A stretch of DNA of 64,000 bases from Salvia splendens (lineage: Eukaryota; Streptophyta; Magnoliopsida; Lamiales; Lamiaceae): the NCBI RefSeq assembly GCF_004379255.2, contig NC_056034.1, positions 39,414,887 through 39,478,886 of the forward strand, written 5' to 3'. Position numbers and translations under genes: made by a program. Positions 11,743-23,904 of the stretch are shown piece after piece. The notes under the pieces were generated by a model. The model was not told the origin of the DNA and ran no database searches. It worked only from the letters and a program-made list of their open reading frames with translations. Every line of letters starts with the position of its first letter. The stretch's first letter is position 1.

Positions 11743-12097
11743 CTTCATTTATTTGTAATAGTTTTTAAAGACTAAAACAGAGTAAAACCTTATTTCAACT
11801 AACAGAAAGCAGACTTCATTTATTTGTAATAGTTTTTAAAGACTAAAACAGAGTAAAACCTTATTTCAACTAACACAAAGCAGGCTTCATTTATTTGTAA
11901 TAGTTTTTAAAGACTAAAACAGAGTAAAACCTTATTTCAACTAACAGAAAGCAGACTTCATTTATTTGTAATAGTTTTTAAAGACTAAAACAGAGTAAAA
12001 CCTTATTTCAACTAACAGAAAGCAGGCTTCATTTATTTGTAATAGTTTTTAAAGACTAAAACAGAGTAAAACCTTATTTCAACTAACAGAAAGCAGA
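11743..12097. repeat. Five-copy 71-bp minisatellite at the 3' end of the cyclopropane synthase gene
   Basis: Units start at 11743, 11814, 11885, 11956 and 12027 with an exact 71-bp period and only one or two variable positions between units. The array ends 11 bp beyond the stop codon of the minus-strand gene, so it would form its 3' untranslated region. Read on the minus strand every unit contains AATAAA (within ACAAATAAATGAAG), a canonical poly(A) signal, giving five equivalent signals in the transcript sense. Confidence 0.92.
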
Positions 12098-12108
12098 CAC
12101 CCGAAAGA

Positions 12109-15100
12109 TTAGTTGTCAGAAGGCAGACGATTGTATGGAGCATTCCCAAATGCAGCAACATCACCAGGTCTATTTAATACAATCTGTCATTAATGAGAAA
12201 TAACAAAACATAGGTCATTTATTCGTAACAGAAAAAATGTTTAAAAGAAAAGTTTGTGTGCTACCTGATAATCTCCGATAACACAATATTTAAATCCAGC
12301 AGCGCAATAATCAAAATAGTATTCCCATGTCCGTATGAACTTGTCGTCAAATCCAAGACCATGAATTTTACTATCAATACACAAATTTCCTTTAGCAACT
12401 TTAAAATACTACTCCCCTAGATAAGACTCAACTCTTTAGGAGAGCAGATGTATCAAGTTTAATTACTACCTTCGGTTTTGGAGGAAGTTGCGACGCCAAT
12501 TTCTGAGGGTGTGGTAATAATGATATCCTATTTCTTCTAGGTGCACGATGCTTCATAAAATCAATCCAACCAGACACGCGTCAATAAATAACAGCAGACA
12601 TTAAACACTGTATTTATTAAGAATGCAAACATTGATCACCTAAGTCTGGATGCTGCAGCCATTGCCTGTATTACTCGGTTAAGTGAAGGCACACATCCAC
12701 CATGGAATATGTATTCCGTGGCAAATCCATTCCTGCGCCTCCACTCTTCATATTTCTCATCAGCTACTGCTATGAACTGATGAAAAAATTCAACTAGTTT
12801 TTTATACTAGTTTATATTGGGTGAAGTGGAAAAAACAAGCCTGATGTTGACAACAAAAATCTAACACTATGGTTTGATGGGAAACTAAGAATGGAAAGCG
12901 TAGAGGTTACCTGAAGAACAAGAATACCATTGTCTGCTAATGAAGATTCACAACATTTAAAAAATTCTTCCATATAGTCATGCCCCACGTGTTCTATCAT
13001 CCCACTGAAAAGCCAGCACGAGAATTGTATCATGCATATGTGTATGTCATTACAGTAAAGCAGTAAATTAATTCAAGAGGTTGGAAACATTAAAACAATG
13101 GACTCACCATGATATTATCCTATCATATCTGTAGTTCTTAGGCAATTGGCGGTAGTCACAAAGAAGAACCTCAATTTGATCCTGATAATAAAACTAATAA
13201 CTTGAGAAATCACAAACATGGGAAATCTTTTCTTTACATATTTGTATAAAACAACTAAATAAAATGTTATTACCTGTAAACCTGCTTCCTTCACTTTCGC
13301 TTCTATGTATTGCAGCTGACTTTCTGACAATGTAATACCTGTATATTTGCATCCTGTTTTTTTCACTACTTCAATTGCTAAACTTCCCCATCCACACCCT
13401 ATCTCTAGAATGTGATGATCTTTATTGATTCTTGCCTGTACTCGAAGGGGATTCAGCATATGAGAGTTACTATGTGAGCCCCACCCACAATAAAAAAGGA
13501 TTAGATTTATGTTAAAAATTTATTATGTAAATTAGATAAATCTTACTCCGTATCAATCACTGTAGTAGAACAGGAAGAATAAGTTTCCAGAGAAAGAAAC
13601 ATAGTTACAGCTTTTATCTATTCACTCTAAATTTCACATTCTAATAAGTAACTAAGTATTCAACCTTTCCCATAAATAAAGTTCTTAAATACATCAAATT
13701 AATTACGAGTATATTTTAGCATCCCTAAAGATCAATTCAAGATTGAAGGAATGTTCCGGTGAATTTCACCTTTTCAATCAAAGTATGGACTTTCCGGAGC
13801 TGTGCATTCTTCAAATCTTCTAATGGATTCTGCAATGACAGTATAAAGTAACAATATGGTACAGACCATCAACGCATATATCTATTGAAAATTTGAAATC
13901 ATTAGTATCACCTGAAATATTGCACAAGAATAAGTCATTGTCTCATCCAAGAATAGAGAAAACAATTCATTGCTCTGCCAAAAGAAATAAAAAGAAATTG
14001 AATTACAATGAAACAATTGAAGTAGAAAGATATCACAATGTACTCGTTATGTAAAAAATTACTATGACTTTGATGTCACATGCACATCCACTAAGAATAT
14101 TGCATACATGAAGGTCTAACAAATTAAAGAAATTAATAAAGATTTATATTCATGTGTTAATATATAATTATTTATAACCCTTTTAAAGCATATGGCCACT
14201 TACTAGGTCATAATGGCGCGAGATGTTACGCCGTGCCTGGGTCAGTGTGTTCCTCCTGGAAACAAGGTTGATGATTTTTTTTGCATTTGCTGCTATAGAT
14301 GTGTAAAGAAATGGTGTCCACCGTTTCCTAGAGATATCAACACAGTAAAATATATCATCGTATTACGTTCTATAAACCAGATCAACACACACACACACAC
14401 AAAGGGAAATACCTCTTGATTATATTTACCTTTCCTTGTTTAACTCGGCACATGCATTCAGCTCTGCATTTCTTATAATCAGCTGCACAATACATGTCCC
14501 ATAAATTAAATATTCAACTAATGATAGTTGAAGAGTTAAAAGTTACTCCATACTCCCTCGGTCCATCAAATATAGTCTCATTGGTGGAAGACACGAGTTT
14601 TAATTTGAAATGGGTAAAGTATGAGCAAAAAAGAGATAGAGTGTGTAAAGCATGAAAGAGAAAGATCAAAGTGTAACAAATTGGAAGTAACTTTCCATTT
14701 TTAGTACTATGAGACTAATTTTGGTGGATAGACGAAAATGGAAAGATTGAAACAATTTTTTGTGGACGAAGGAGTATTATTAATTTTGGATAAATTTACT
14801 TACTAGAAGAAAGTTGAGAAGACCTTCGTTTGCATCAACAAAAGAAATGTCACCATTAATGTAGGCATCGGCAAAACCTAAATCGGCCTCAGTTGCGACC
14901 TGTGAGAAAAGTATCCAGTTTGATGATAAATACTTACAAAATTAACTATTTTTTAGCGGTAATAACCTAATCTTACCTTCCAATAAAACTGGGGTTTGTG
15001 AACTCTCACAATGACCTTTAAATTGCTCTTTGTTCTTGTACCTTCAAATGTAAAGATTCTACCGCCTTCTTCCAAAAAGCTGTTTCAACAGTAATTGTCA

Positions 15101-18100
15101 GTTGTATACTTGTATACTTCTCTTTAAGCAGATACCGCAGTACTATGTTATAATGTATACTAGAAGCTCACATTAGACATCCAGTAGCAATAAAGCGCTG
15201 AAGGAACCTCGTAACGACAAAACAAGCCCCAGTTTCAAGACGAGATGGAACCATGCATGTGGGGTTGTTTGAATAAGTATAATGTTTTCTAAGCATGCTG
15301 TTTGCAGCAAGTATTCCTGCCTGTTAAGATCAATTCATGTTAACAGATAAAAATCTGGGTAGGAATAAAATTGTACTTATGGTGTGATAAAATATACCTT
15401 TACCCCATCCTCGGGGAAGCCATAGCCTGGAAGTATAAAAGGTTATACCAAAAGAGACCATAAGTCATCATACACAACTTAATGGTTTGCTGAAAAAGCT
15501 TCTAAAGAATTTTAGTGCACCTTGATATGCTCCACAGAACCATAGTCCTCTGTTCCCTTGAATATCATTGAGATTTGACAAAGCCCTGCTAGCAGCAACT
15601 GATGGTATAGGATGGCTAGTTGATGACTTGAAAGATGTATCTTTAGGTGTATAAGGTGGATTTAGAGATGCAAAAATTGGAGCTGTAGGTTCACTAATAT
15701 TCTGTACATCCATTGAGAAAACAAGTCGCAAAAACTGGTTATCTAGCTACCAAAGTTGATAGAAAATATTTTTAATGGATAAATTATGATTTAAAGTGCG
15801 AAACCTGGACATTGTTGAGCCAATACGTTATACAAGCATTGTCATTGCTATCTCCAAGAACATTCCTCGAGCTCCATGCCCCTTGGACTTTTGGCATCAA
15901 ATTTTCGTCATGGTGAAGGAAAATATCACTGTAATACAAGTTCAAGAGTAGAAGTCGACTACTGACTTTAGAGATTAATCATAAGAAAATTATTATACTA
16001 CCATCACAGGGAAAAGTTTCATAAGATAAAGATTATCATAGAGGAAACCTGTAGGAATATTGAAAAGCACCAAGTATTCTTGATTCATCGTATGTCGCCT
16101 GTTCTCCTAAGATGTTTAGAGCATCTGGAGGATGTGCTGAAATTATGCACCCATCATATTCTTCTTCCAATCCATCCTTGTGTGTAATAACACAACCTGC
16201 ATCATTCTTTTGTTACACTAATGTACAAAATGTAAGCTCATATTATTAGAATGATCAATATATTATTCATATGCTAAGACTTCAAATAACAATAAGGTAA
16301 TGAGAGAAAACAAGGACAAGTGTTTTGACGCATACTTACCCTTGTCATTGGTCAAAACCGAATATATTTCAGAACTGGTTTTGACTTGGCAGCCTCTACT
16401 TTCCAGCTCTTTCTTAATCTGGTAATATATCATATAGTAAAATCTTAAAAGAATCTATTTACATTTAATATCTATGAACATGCCTTGTTCCTCAGATGAT
16501 ATTTCTAGATTAAAGAATCTGAGGAACTCACTACCTACCCCATCGACATAACTTTGTGAAAGCCATTTTGGTGTAAGTCGTTTAGTGAGACCAAGAAGCT
16601 GCAGGAAAGAAAATCTTAGCAATCATTTTGATAGAAATATGTTGTAATATGAACATTCACTAACAAATACAAATGTCTACCTCAAGAATGTCTTGATTGC
16701 ACAAGAATGAAAGTGTTAAATAGGCAGAGAAGGTCATCACTGCTGAGGAGCATGACCAAATTGCAGCACAAATTGGAATCTGGAAACAAAAGCATAATTG
16801 AAAGTCATTGCTTACATGACATGGACAAGTATGATTATCAATTGTCTTACAAGAAAAGCTTTCTGGAATAACTCAGAGTAACCACGTGATTGGACAAAGT
16901 TCCCCAATGTTTCGTTCCGGTCAATATCTGGATTGTTATTAAGCTCTTCAATATAACTGCAATTGGTGGACACATACATTGAACAGAGACTTGAAAACGA
17001 ATTAACTCTAATACCAAAAGAGGCTCAGTGTTGCTATGATAATACTTACAGAGAAGCGTTGTCTCTGAACTTAATGATTTCCCTCATAATTTTCCAAAAC
17101 AATGGATTCAACACATTCTTCTTCTGCGCAAAGATACTTGAAATTCCATTTCCAGTACCCCATTCGAATCCTCGGCCTTCATCCAAGCTCACAGAGTATG
17201 AAGTGTCGGAGACCTCGCTATCAACTCCAACACTCTCAAATAATTCCATCACCTCCGGATACATTGCCTGTCCAATAAACGAATTACAGGTAACACCCAC
17301 ACACACAATTTTGAAAACATTAAAGAATGCTTTACTATCTTCACAATCTTCTACTATTATGTATGAGTTCAACTCAACAGTGATGATAAACTTGGATTCA
17401 CAACAAATGGAACCTTTTTGCCAGCAATCCTAATTTGGTCAGACAAAGTATTTAGTGGAGAAAACAAGTGTTTCCAGCTTACACCAAATCTTCCAACATC
17501 AATCATTCCAATAGCAATAGTCCTATAACAACAAAAGCCGCATGCAGTTGAAAATTTGAGAACAAGAGAAGATGAGGAATCACAAGCACATTCCATGCCC
17601 AGACAGTAAAAAAACGTGGTTTTTTAAAATTCCGGAAAGGCCGAATAGGAGAGGGTCAGTCTAAGCAAGGATTCAAGGAGTATCAACAGTCAAGCATTTC
17701 GTCGAACAACAGATGGGCAAACATCCAATGATTAGTTCTCGAGATCCGGTGCTCATTTCATGCTCCATATAGATTATGGCATGTATAATTATCATCGTAT
17801 GTATAGATGTTTGCAGTTGATGATTTCAATAATATGACCAGTCCCTTTTTCCCATATTGATTCTACTGTGCTATTTTCGTAACACTTCATAACAGTTCGT
17901 TGATGCTATTGCTACATTGTTAGCCTACTGTACCTCCTCAAGTAACGTAAGACAGACAGAGATCTCAATGCAACCCGAAACCCATGGGCAGCCCAAATAG
18001 CCCGATAAAACTAGTGGGTTAGGCCTGTAATTTTGTAACCTGAACAAAAAAATGGGCTAAAGGGGTTGACCCTAATGGGTTGGCGGGTTAAACGGTTGGC

Positions 18101-19941
18101 CCGAATGGGTTGCGACTTTTAATAGAAAATTATTAAGTTTTAAGGATTTTTTATATTTTTAAATTTCATGTAACACAATCAATAGTCTTCTTCAATCTTC
18201 ATTCTACATTTTTCAACTCGATCTCATATTATCAACTTTCAAGTTCCATCTCGACTCATTATTCCATCGTCCCACCACCAAAGCCAATCAAGACCAAATT
18301 AAGAACTAACACATCAAAATCTCAATATATTTATCATTTTAATAATGATTCATATAAGATATTATTTTAAATTTTTATAAAGAATTAATTATGAACAATA
18401 CCAAAATAATGACACGAACATAAGCTTTAATTCAAATTAATTAATTTATTTTGATTTATCTTTGTTTATGTTGTAGTTGATCAAGATGAAAAGTTTCTCT
18501 CCTACTATTATTTAAGAAAACTATAAAAATTTGAAGATTTTTTATGATTCTAAAACTAAGAATAAAAAAATTATCTAAAATTGAAAATCATATTATATAG
18601 TAAAATTTTGACACAAGATATTATTTTCGAAAGTTTCTAGGCCGAATAGCCCGATGGGTTACCCCGAAACCCGACGGGGTAGGGTTAAAAATTTATGACC
18701 TGAAAAGTTCATAACCCGAATAGCCCGCACCCAAATAGTCCGGCAAACCGAACGGGTTAACCTGATTAACGTCCTAGACAGAGAGAAAAGTAGTATATAA
18801 ATATTAATAAGGGTAATTTGGCGAAAAAAAGCATAAAATTTGGTTAGATTTTTGTCAATAACGTGAAAGCCAAAAATCATTTTCTTGCAAACTACCAAAA
18901 GGTAATACCTTTAGTATATATGAAAATAGAATACGCCCTATAAATAAATGCAATCCTCTAATTATTAAAATTAATTATTATGTAAATGATAATTATTATT
19001 GTAATTATAAATTATTTATTAAATATTTGATTTCCTTTTATTATTTGATAGTACTATTCATCTCATTTATAATTTATTACTCCATGCGTTTCATAGTAAT
19101 GGATGCATTTCTTTCCGGCACGGAGATTAAGAAAAATGTGTGTAATGTATTAAAGAAAAAAATTAAGTAGGAGAGAAGAAAAAGTAGAGAAAATAAAGTA
19201 AGAGAGAGAGAAATGTAGGTGAGAAGAAATGTGTTGACTTTTACTAAAAAAATAAATGACTTCACTACTATGAAACGTACTAAAATGGCAAAATGACTCC
19301 ACTACTATGTAACAGATGGAGTATAAAATTAATACTATTTTTAAAAAAATATTTATTCCTTAAATATTCACTAACTTTTTTGTATCTATTTTTTTATAAT
19401 TTTTAAAATTGGTGTGAACTAAAATATCCGATGCTTGTGTATTATGTATAGTAGTATATCAGAGAGTCGGAAGGCACACAATTGTACAGATTTTGTTTTA
19501 CTAATGTAAATTTTTCTTTGATAATTGATTTGAAATTTAGTTTAAACTTAAAACAAACACAAAATGTTGTTGTGCACGAGCTATTGTAAATACTAGTTCT
19601 ATCTACAAAATAATTATAGCAATAATTATTGCCACCTAATATGTGATTTTAAGCTTAACTAGTTGACATGAATATAACATTAAGGCGTAGAATGATTTTC
19701 TCTCCTCACGGAAAAAATAATAATTTGAGTTTTAGAAAGCCAGAGAATTTGGTACCCGAGCAAAAATAGCAAAACCAATATCAAGAAGAATGCCATCAAT
19801 CGTAGTCGTCTTGGCTTGGCCGCCTAAGCTCGTCTCCTTCTCATGTACCACCACCTCCAACCCTTCTTTCGCCAAAACATACGCCGCCGCCAGCCCGCTT
19901 ACGCCGCCGCCTATGACCGCCACTCTCATCATCTTTGACAT
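12109..19941 (-). CDS. Cyclopropane fatty acid synthase, plant two-domain type, 24 exons, apparently intact
   Basis: It transfers a methylene from S-adenosylmethionine to an acyl-chain double bond of phospholipids. Exons (transcript order): 19756–19941, 17050–17267, 16851–16956, 16681–16779, 16539–16598, 16340–16418, 16049–16196, 15805–15928, 15521–15701, 15398–15426, 15172–15320, 14977–15079, 14804–14899, 14430–14482, 14204–14327, 13912–13974, 13770–13829, 13274–13435, 13108–13181, 12911–13004, 12640–12776, 12470–12550, 12265–12370, 12109–12183. They sum to 2607 bp, 868 codons plus stop, close to the plant family length as I recall it. Residues 7–16 form a FAD/NAD Rossmann start (VAVIGGGVSG) opening the oxidoreductase-like half; EIGCGWG near 637 is the SAM motif, and MIEHVG near 707 holds the conserved active-site Glu. 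Alternative ATGs lie at 19971 and 19932. Intron 1 is 2.5 kb. Boundaries are by eye and a few may be off by some bases. Confidence 0.9.
14553..14774. mobile_element. Stowaway-type MITE in an intron of the cyclopropane synthase gene
   Basis: Ends CTCCCTCGGTCCA and TGGACGAAGGAG, with TA on both sides; 222 bp. It lies between the exons at 14430–14482 and 14804–14899 and does not touch splice sites. Confidence 0.78.
17268..19755 (-). other. Large first intron with repeat content
   Basis: This 2.5-kb intron separates the nucleotide-binding exon from the rest of the gene. It holds a Stowaway MITE (19080–19321) and a segment from about 17970 to 18775 rich in CCCGAATAGCCCG and GGGTTGGCCC type motifs at both ends, suggestive of a degenerate inverted-repeat element. 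A short GATGTTGGAAGATTTGGTGT stretch near 17487 (minus strand) resembles an exon but is not needed for a continuous frame. Confidence 0.6.
19080..19321. mobile_element. Stowaway-type MITE in intron 1
   Basis: Ends CTCCATGCGTTTCATAGTAA and the inverse near ACTACTATGTAACAGATGGAG; TA flanks on both sides; 242 bp. Confidence 0.7.
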
Positions 19942-20461
19942 TGATCTATATAGTATATTACTTAGCTTCATACATTAGATATTTATCAGTGAATTTGAAA
20001 AAAGAAATGTCATTTTTTAAGGAAATTGCTACATGCATTAGGAACAAGTTCATTTTGCTAATGCTTACCTCGTAGTGAAGTTGTATGGTGAGATTAGAAT
20101 AAAAAGTATATTGGAAAATTTGACAACTCCTTACATAGTTGTGTCGATTATATTCAGATTTATAATATGCACAGTATTAAGTTCTAGCTATTTAATTAGC
20201 TATAATTTCCCATGACAGCTAACATTTTTACTTTTTAGGTAAATAGTTGTATCACGGCCAAACTCATGGTCTTCGCCATTGATTTATAGTACTACATACT
20301 AATGTAGTATTATTTTCACATTTATTAGTGGATTTGTGAAAAAAAAAACTATAAATGTGTTGTTTAAAGGAAATATCTATATATGTTATGAACAAATTCT
20401 TAGTGCCAAATCAGAATTTTGCTAAGTACATATAATGTTTACCTTATAATCAAGTTGTATG
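19942..20461. other. Upstream region of the cyclopropane synthase gene
   Basis: AT-rich sequence that should contain the gene's promoter (minus strand). TATA-like stretches exist but none can be chosen with confidence. No other feature seen. Confidence 0.4.
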
Positions 20462-21462
20462 CAGTAACGGACGCATAAAAAAATTGTGGGAGGGGCTGCA
20501 CTATTACATACTTCCTTCGTCTGTACATCTTATATCCTTTTCCCTTCGTGCGGAAATAATGATCTCATTTTACTCTTTTATTTTAATAAGTGGACTTTAC
20601 ATTCCACTAACCCGTCTCAATCACAATTTATTACTACTATAAAAGTATAATTTATATTCCACTAACTTTTTTCATCACTTTTTATCATACATTCTTAAAA
20701 TCCGAACTGAGTCAAAGTAAGACGATTAATTACGGATGAAGAATATATTTTTTAGTAATATATATGAAAAAATATTACTATTAAACAAAATACTAATCCA
20801 ATTAAATAACTCAAAATTGTTGTCCTAGTTGTTAAAAAAGACTAATTTCAATTATAAGTACCTCAAACTCTAATTCTAAGATAAAAACTCTAAACCACCT
20901 TACACTTAAAACAAATAAAAACCAATTATTTATACTGTATAATTTAAACTACACGTCCAGACATGTTTTTCATATTTCATTCTTAATATTCAGAATAAAG
21001 TAAATATTAAAAGTTATAAAAAACAAATATTTGCATAACTGAATTGTAAAGAAAAAATAGAAAAAAAAGGAATTAAAAAGAGTGAAAATTTTAATTTATA
21101 ATATTAAACGCGTAGAAACCTTCTATCCACTTATTAAATTAAATAATAAATTCAATTTTAAGATGTAATCGGCATTTTATAAAGTCGTGCTATTTTATTC
21201 AGTCAGAGTCGCACTAAGAACTAAAATTATCACTAGTTATTTTTGGGGATTTGGGCCATCTTCTTCCCCAAAACAACCATTTGTATCTCAATTAGCATCT
21301 GCAGATTTTGAATTCTCAGATCCAGTTTAGTATTGTAATCATTAATATCAAGTGATTTAGTGTTCAACACCATTGATTTAGGAAGGGCAGTAGGATAAAA
21401 GGAAAAAATAAGTTTTGGGAAGGGCTTAAGCCCCTCCATGGCATTTACTGTGTCCGCCACTG
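20462..21462. mobile_element. hAT-type element with 8-bp target duplication
   Basis: It begins CAGTAACGGACGCA and ends TGTCCGCCACTG. The flanking octamer GTTGTATG occurs at 20454–20461 and again at 21463–21470, a perfect 8-bp duplication as left by hAT transposases. It is 1001 bp, AT-rich, with no transposase. A short minus-strand frame near the right end (21233–21460) has no recognisable domain. A diverged Stowaway-like element is nested at about 20511–20745. Confidence 0.85.
20511..20745. mobile_element. Diverged Stowaway-like MITE nested in the hAT element
   Basis: Ends CTTCCTTCGTCTGTAC and TTACGGATGAAG are imperfect inverses in a TA-rich context. Confidence 0.5.
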
Positions 21463-21470
21463 GTTGTATG

Positions 21471-22614
21471 ATGAGATTGATACAAATATTTCTGCAATGT
21501 TGAAGATTTCACCACCTCCTTATAAATAGTTGTGTCGAATGTATTCATATTTCAATAATATATAGTACATAATTAAGGTGTCTAGCTGCTTAATTAGAGT
21601 ATATTTCCGGGGATATGTAGCTAACATTTAGATTCAACAAATTAATTAATTAAAAATAGAGTACAGGATACACTGAGTTAAGGTTAATACATCCTCTCGA
21701 TCTCGATGATTCCAATGACGAGTAGTAAATTATCGATTTTCATATTTTATACCATACTTGGTAGTTCGTACTAGTAAATATAAGGTGTGACCATATGTTA
21801 GCTATTGTTATCTCATCTATGCACATCACTAGAACGGCAATAGGTTTGGTATCCACCTATTATTATTAATTGACACTTATATAACTGTCAATTAATTATA
21901 TCCTTGAACCTATTTAAATTTATGTACATAAGTATCTAAATAATCAAACAGAGTTATTACCATATGTTGCATTTTTCTCTGCTTATTATTTTGCGCAGAA
22001 AATCATGTTTTAAACAAGTTTCGTGTTGTTTAAGCTCGGGCCAGACACATTTTTTAGAATAAACCCGACTCGTGAAAAGTTCAACAACATACAATTTGAG
22101 CCCGAGTTCGATAAAAAAAAATTATATGCAACTAGTATTTATTTTTATTGTTAAAACTCAAAATCATAATCAAAACTTAATTGTTTAATAAATTTCTTAA
22201 TAGCTCGTGCTAAAAGTCGTGCCAGTAATAAATTGAATGAAAAACTTTCAAATGTAGTACTCTAAAAGATGATTTGGTGGTTCTTCTATAATGGAGAAGT
22301 TTATAATACATCCAATAGGGGTGAAGTGTGAATGCTAGATAGAAAAGTTTTTCTCCAAATTTATTTTTTGAAGTTAATTTTATCTACCTTTTTAATTCTA
22401 TTTTTAACAAATTAATGTTCCAGTAAAAAGTAATATGAGGATTTGATCTACGCATAATGATTTTTATTAGTAGTTTATAATATTATAAGCTATTTCATTA
22501 AAAATTATAATTATCATTTAAATTATATTTTTTTACTCATGGTGAATCCTAAATAAATTAGGTATTAATCGGCTATTCGTGTATATCTGTTGCACGATAA
22601 ATCCTTAAATGGTA
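21471..22614. other. AT-rich spacer
   Basis: No gene, RNA gene or clear repeat was recognised in this stretch. Confidence 0.55.
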
Positions 22615-22862
22615 CTGCCCTGGTCCCCATTAAATGTCTCATATTTCCTATTTGGACGGTCCCGAATAAATGTCTCATTTCACTTTTACTATTTTTAGTA
22701 AATGGACCATACATTCCACTAACTCATTCTACTCACATTTCTTATAAAACTAATATATAAAACTGGTATCCACATTCCACTAACTTTTTCCACTCACTTT
22801 CAAACATTTTCTTAAAACCCGCACCGGTCAAATATAGGACATTTAATGGGGGCCGGAGGGAG
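22615..22862. mobile_element. Stowaway-type MITE
   Basis: Ends CTGCCCTGGTCCCCATTAAA and TTTAATGGGGGCCGGAGGGAG are long inverse copies; TA flanks; 248 bp. Confidence 0.78.
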
Positions 22863-22927
22863 TACTACTACCTCCGTTTCGCCTTAACAGGCATTTCATT
22901 TTCTGCAGTCATTTTGGGAAAATAATA

Positions 22928-23138
22928 CTCCATCCGTTCCACTTTAGGAGTCTCATTTGAGTTCAACATGAGTTTTAAGAAATATAAAGGAACATTGGTA
23001 AAAAAGATAGTGGAATGTGGGTCCTACTTTTTATATATTAATTTTATAATAAAATGTGAATGGAAAAAGTAAGTGGAATGTAGAGCCTATTACCATTTAT
23101 GTTATATTCCAATCGGGACACCTAAAGTGGGACATCCT
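22928..23138. mobile_element. Stowaway-like MITE with a degraded right end
   Basis: The left end CTCCATCCGTTCCACTTTAG is matched by CTAAAGTGGGACATCC at the right, where the terminal bases have decayed. Confidence 0.5.
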
Positions 23139-23904
23139 AGGTGTTTTTCTTCTTATTCCCCACAAAAAATTGCGTTTTAGGCATAAAAAATCGGGCCCGT
23201 CGAGTTTTACTCGGCCGGGTCAACAATGGGATCGAAAATGACCACCCGGGTGAAAGTTTCTGTTTTTCTCACGCTTTGTGGAAGTCACCCGTCTGGGTCA
23301 AAGTTACGGGGCCAAAATGACCAGCCCAGGTGGTATTTTCTGGAGAACGCAATGTTCGTATAACGGTCATAACTTCTTCTATCGGACTGCGATTGAAGCG
23401 TACGAGGTACCCACGCGAAGCTATTTCAGAGACAGAGAATGATATGCATTATGGACTGATTGGACTTCAAAATCACCAGCAGAATTGCCTCGAACTAAGG
23501 CCGTTGCACATCCACATATTTTGTACCCTTTTCTAAAAAAAAATTTCTGTCATATTTTAACAAACATGTCAAAATACCAAAATATAGAAATGTAGCCATA
23601 ATCATATCAAACAAAGACAAAATATGATCAAAATCATCCAAGATGACTCTCTAAAACCATGCAAAATCAAAGTATGTCAATATGACTAATAGAACTGGCA
23701 CATTTATACTGATATCATATAAAGTTACAGTTTAAATGCAGTACATGAAGAAAAAAGAGTATACTGTTTAGACAAAAATTCGTGTGCATCACCCCTAATA
23801 AAATACAACCAGAGTTCATCGATCTACAGTTAGAGTTTATATATCATAACTGGGATCTATTATTTTAACAAATGTAATATTATTCCAAAGAACAACATGA
23901 GAAA
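23139..23904. other. Spacer with a GC-richer unplaced block
   Basis: About 23185–23510 is GC-richer than its surroundings and contains short inverse motifs (GACCACCCGGGTGAAAG and TCACCCGTCTGGGTCAAAG). It resembles a dispersed non-coding repeat, but I cannot assign it. The rest is AT-rich and featureless. Confidence 0.4.

Noticed and set aside
11743..12097. CRISPR array from regular 71-bp repeats
   Set aside because: The units are contiguous with no unique spacers, in plant nuclear DNA; it is a minisatellite.
17486..17525. Extra exon in intron 1 of the cyclopropane synthase gene
   Set aside because: The exon 1 to exon 2 join is already in frame and complete; the short stretch is not required and lacks a convincing match.
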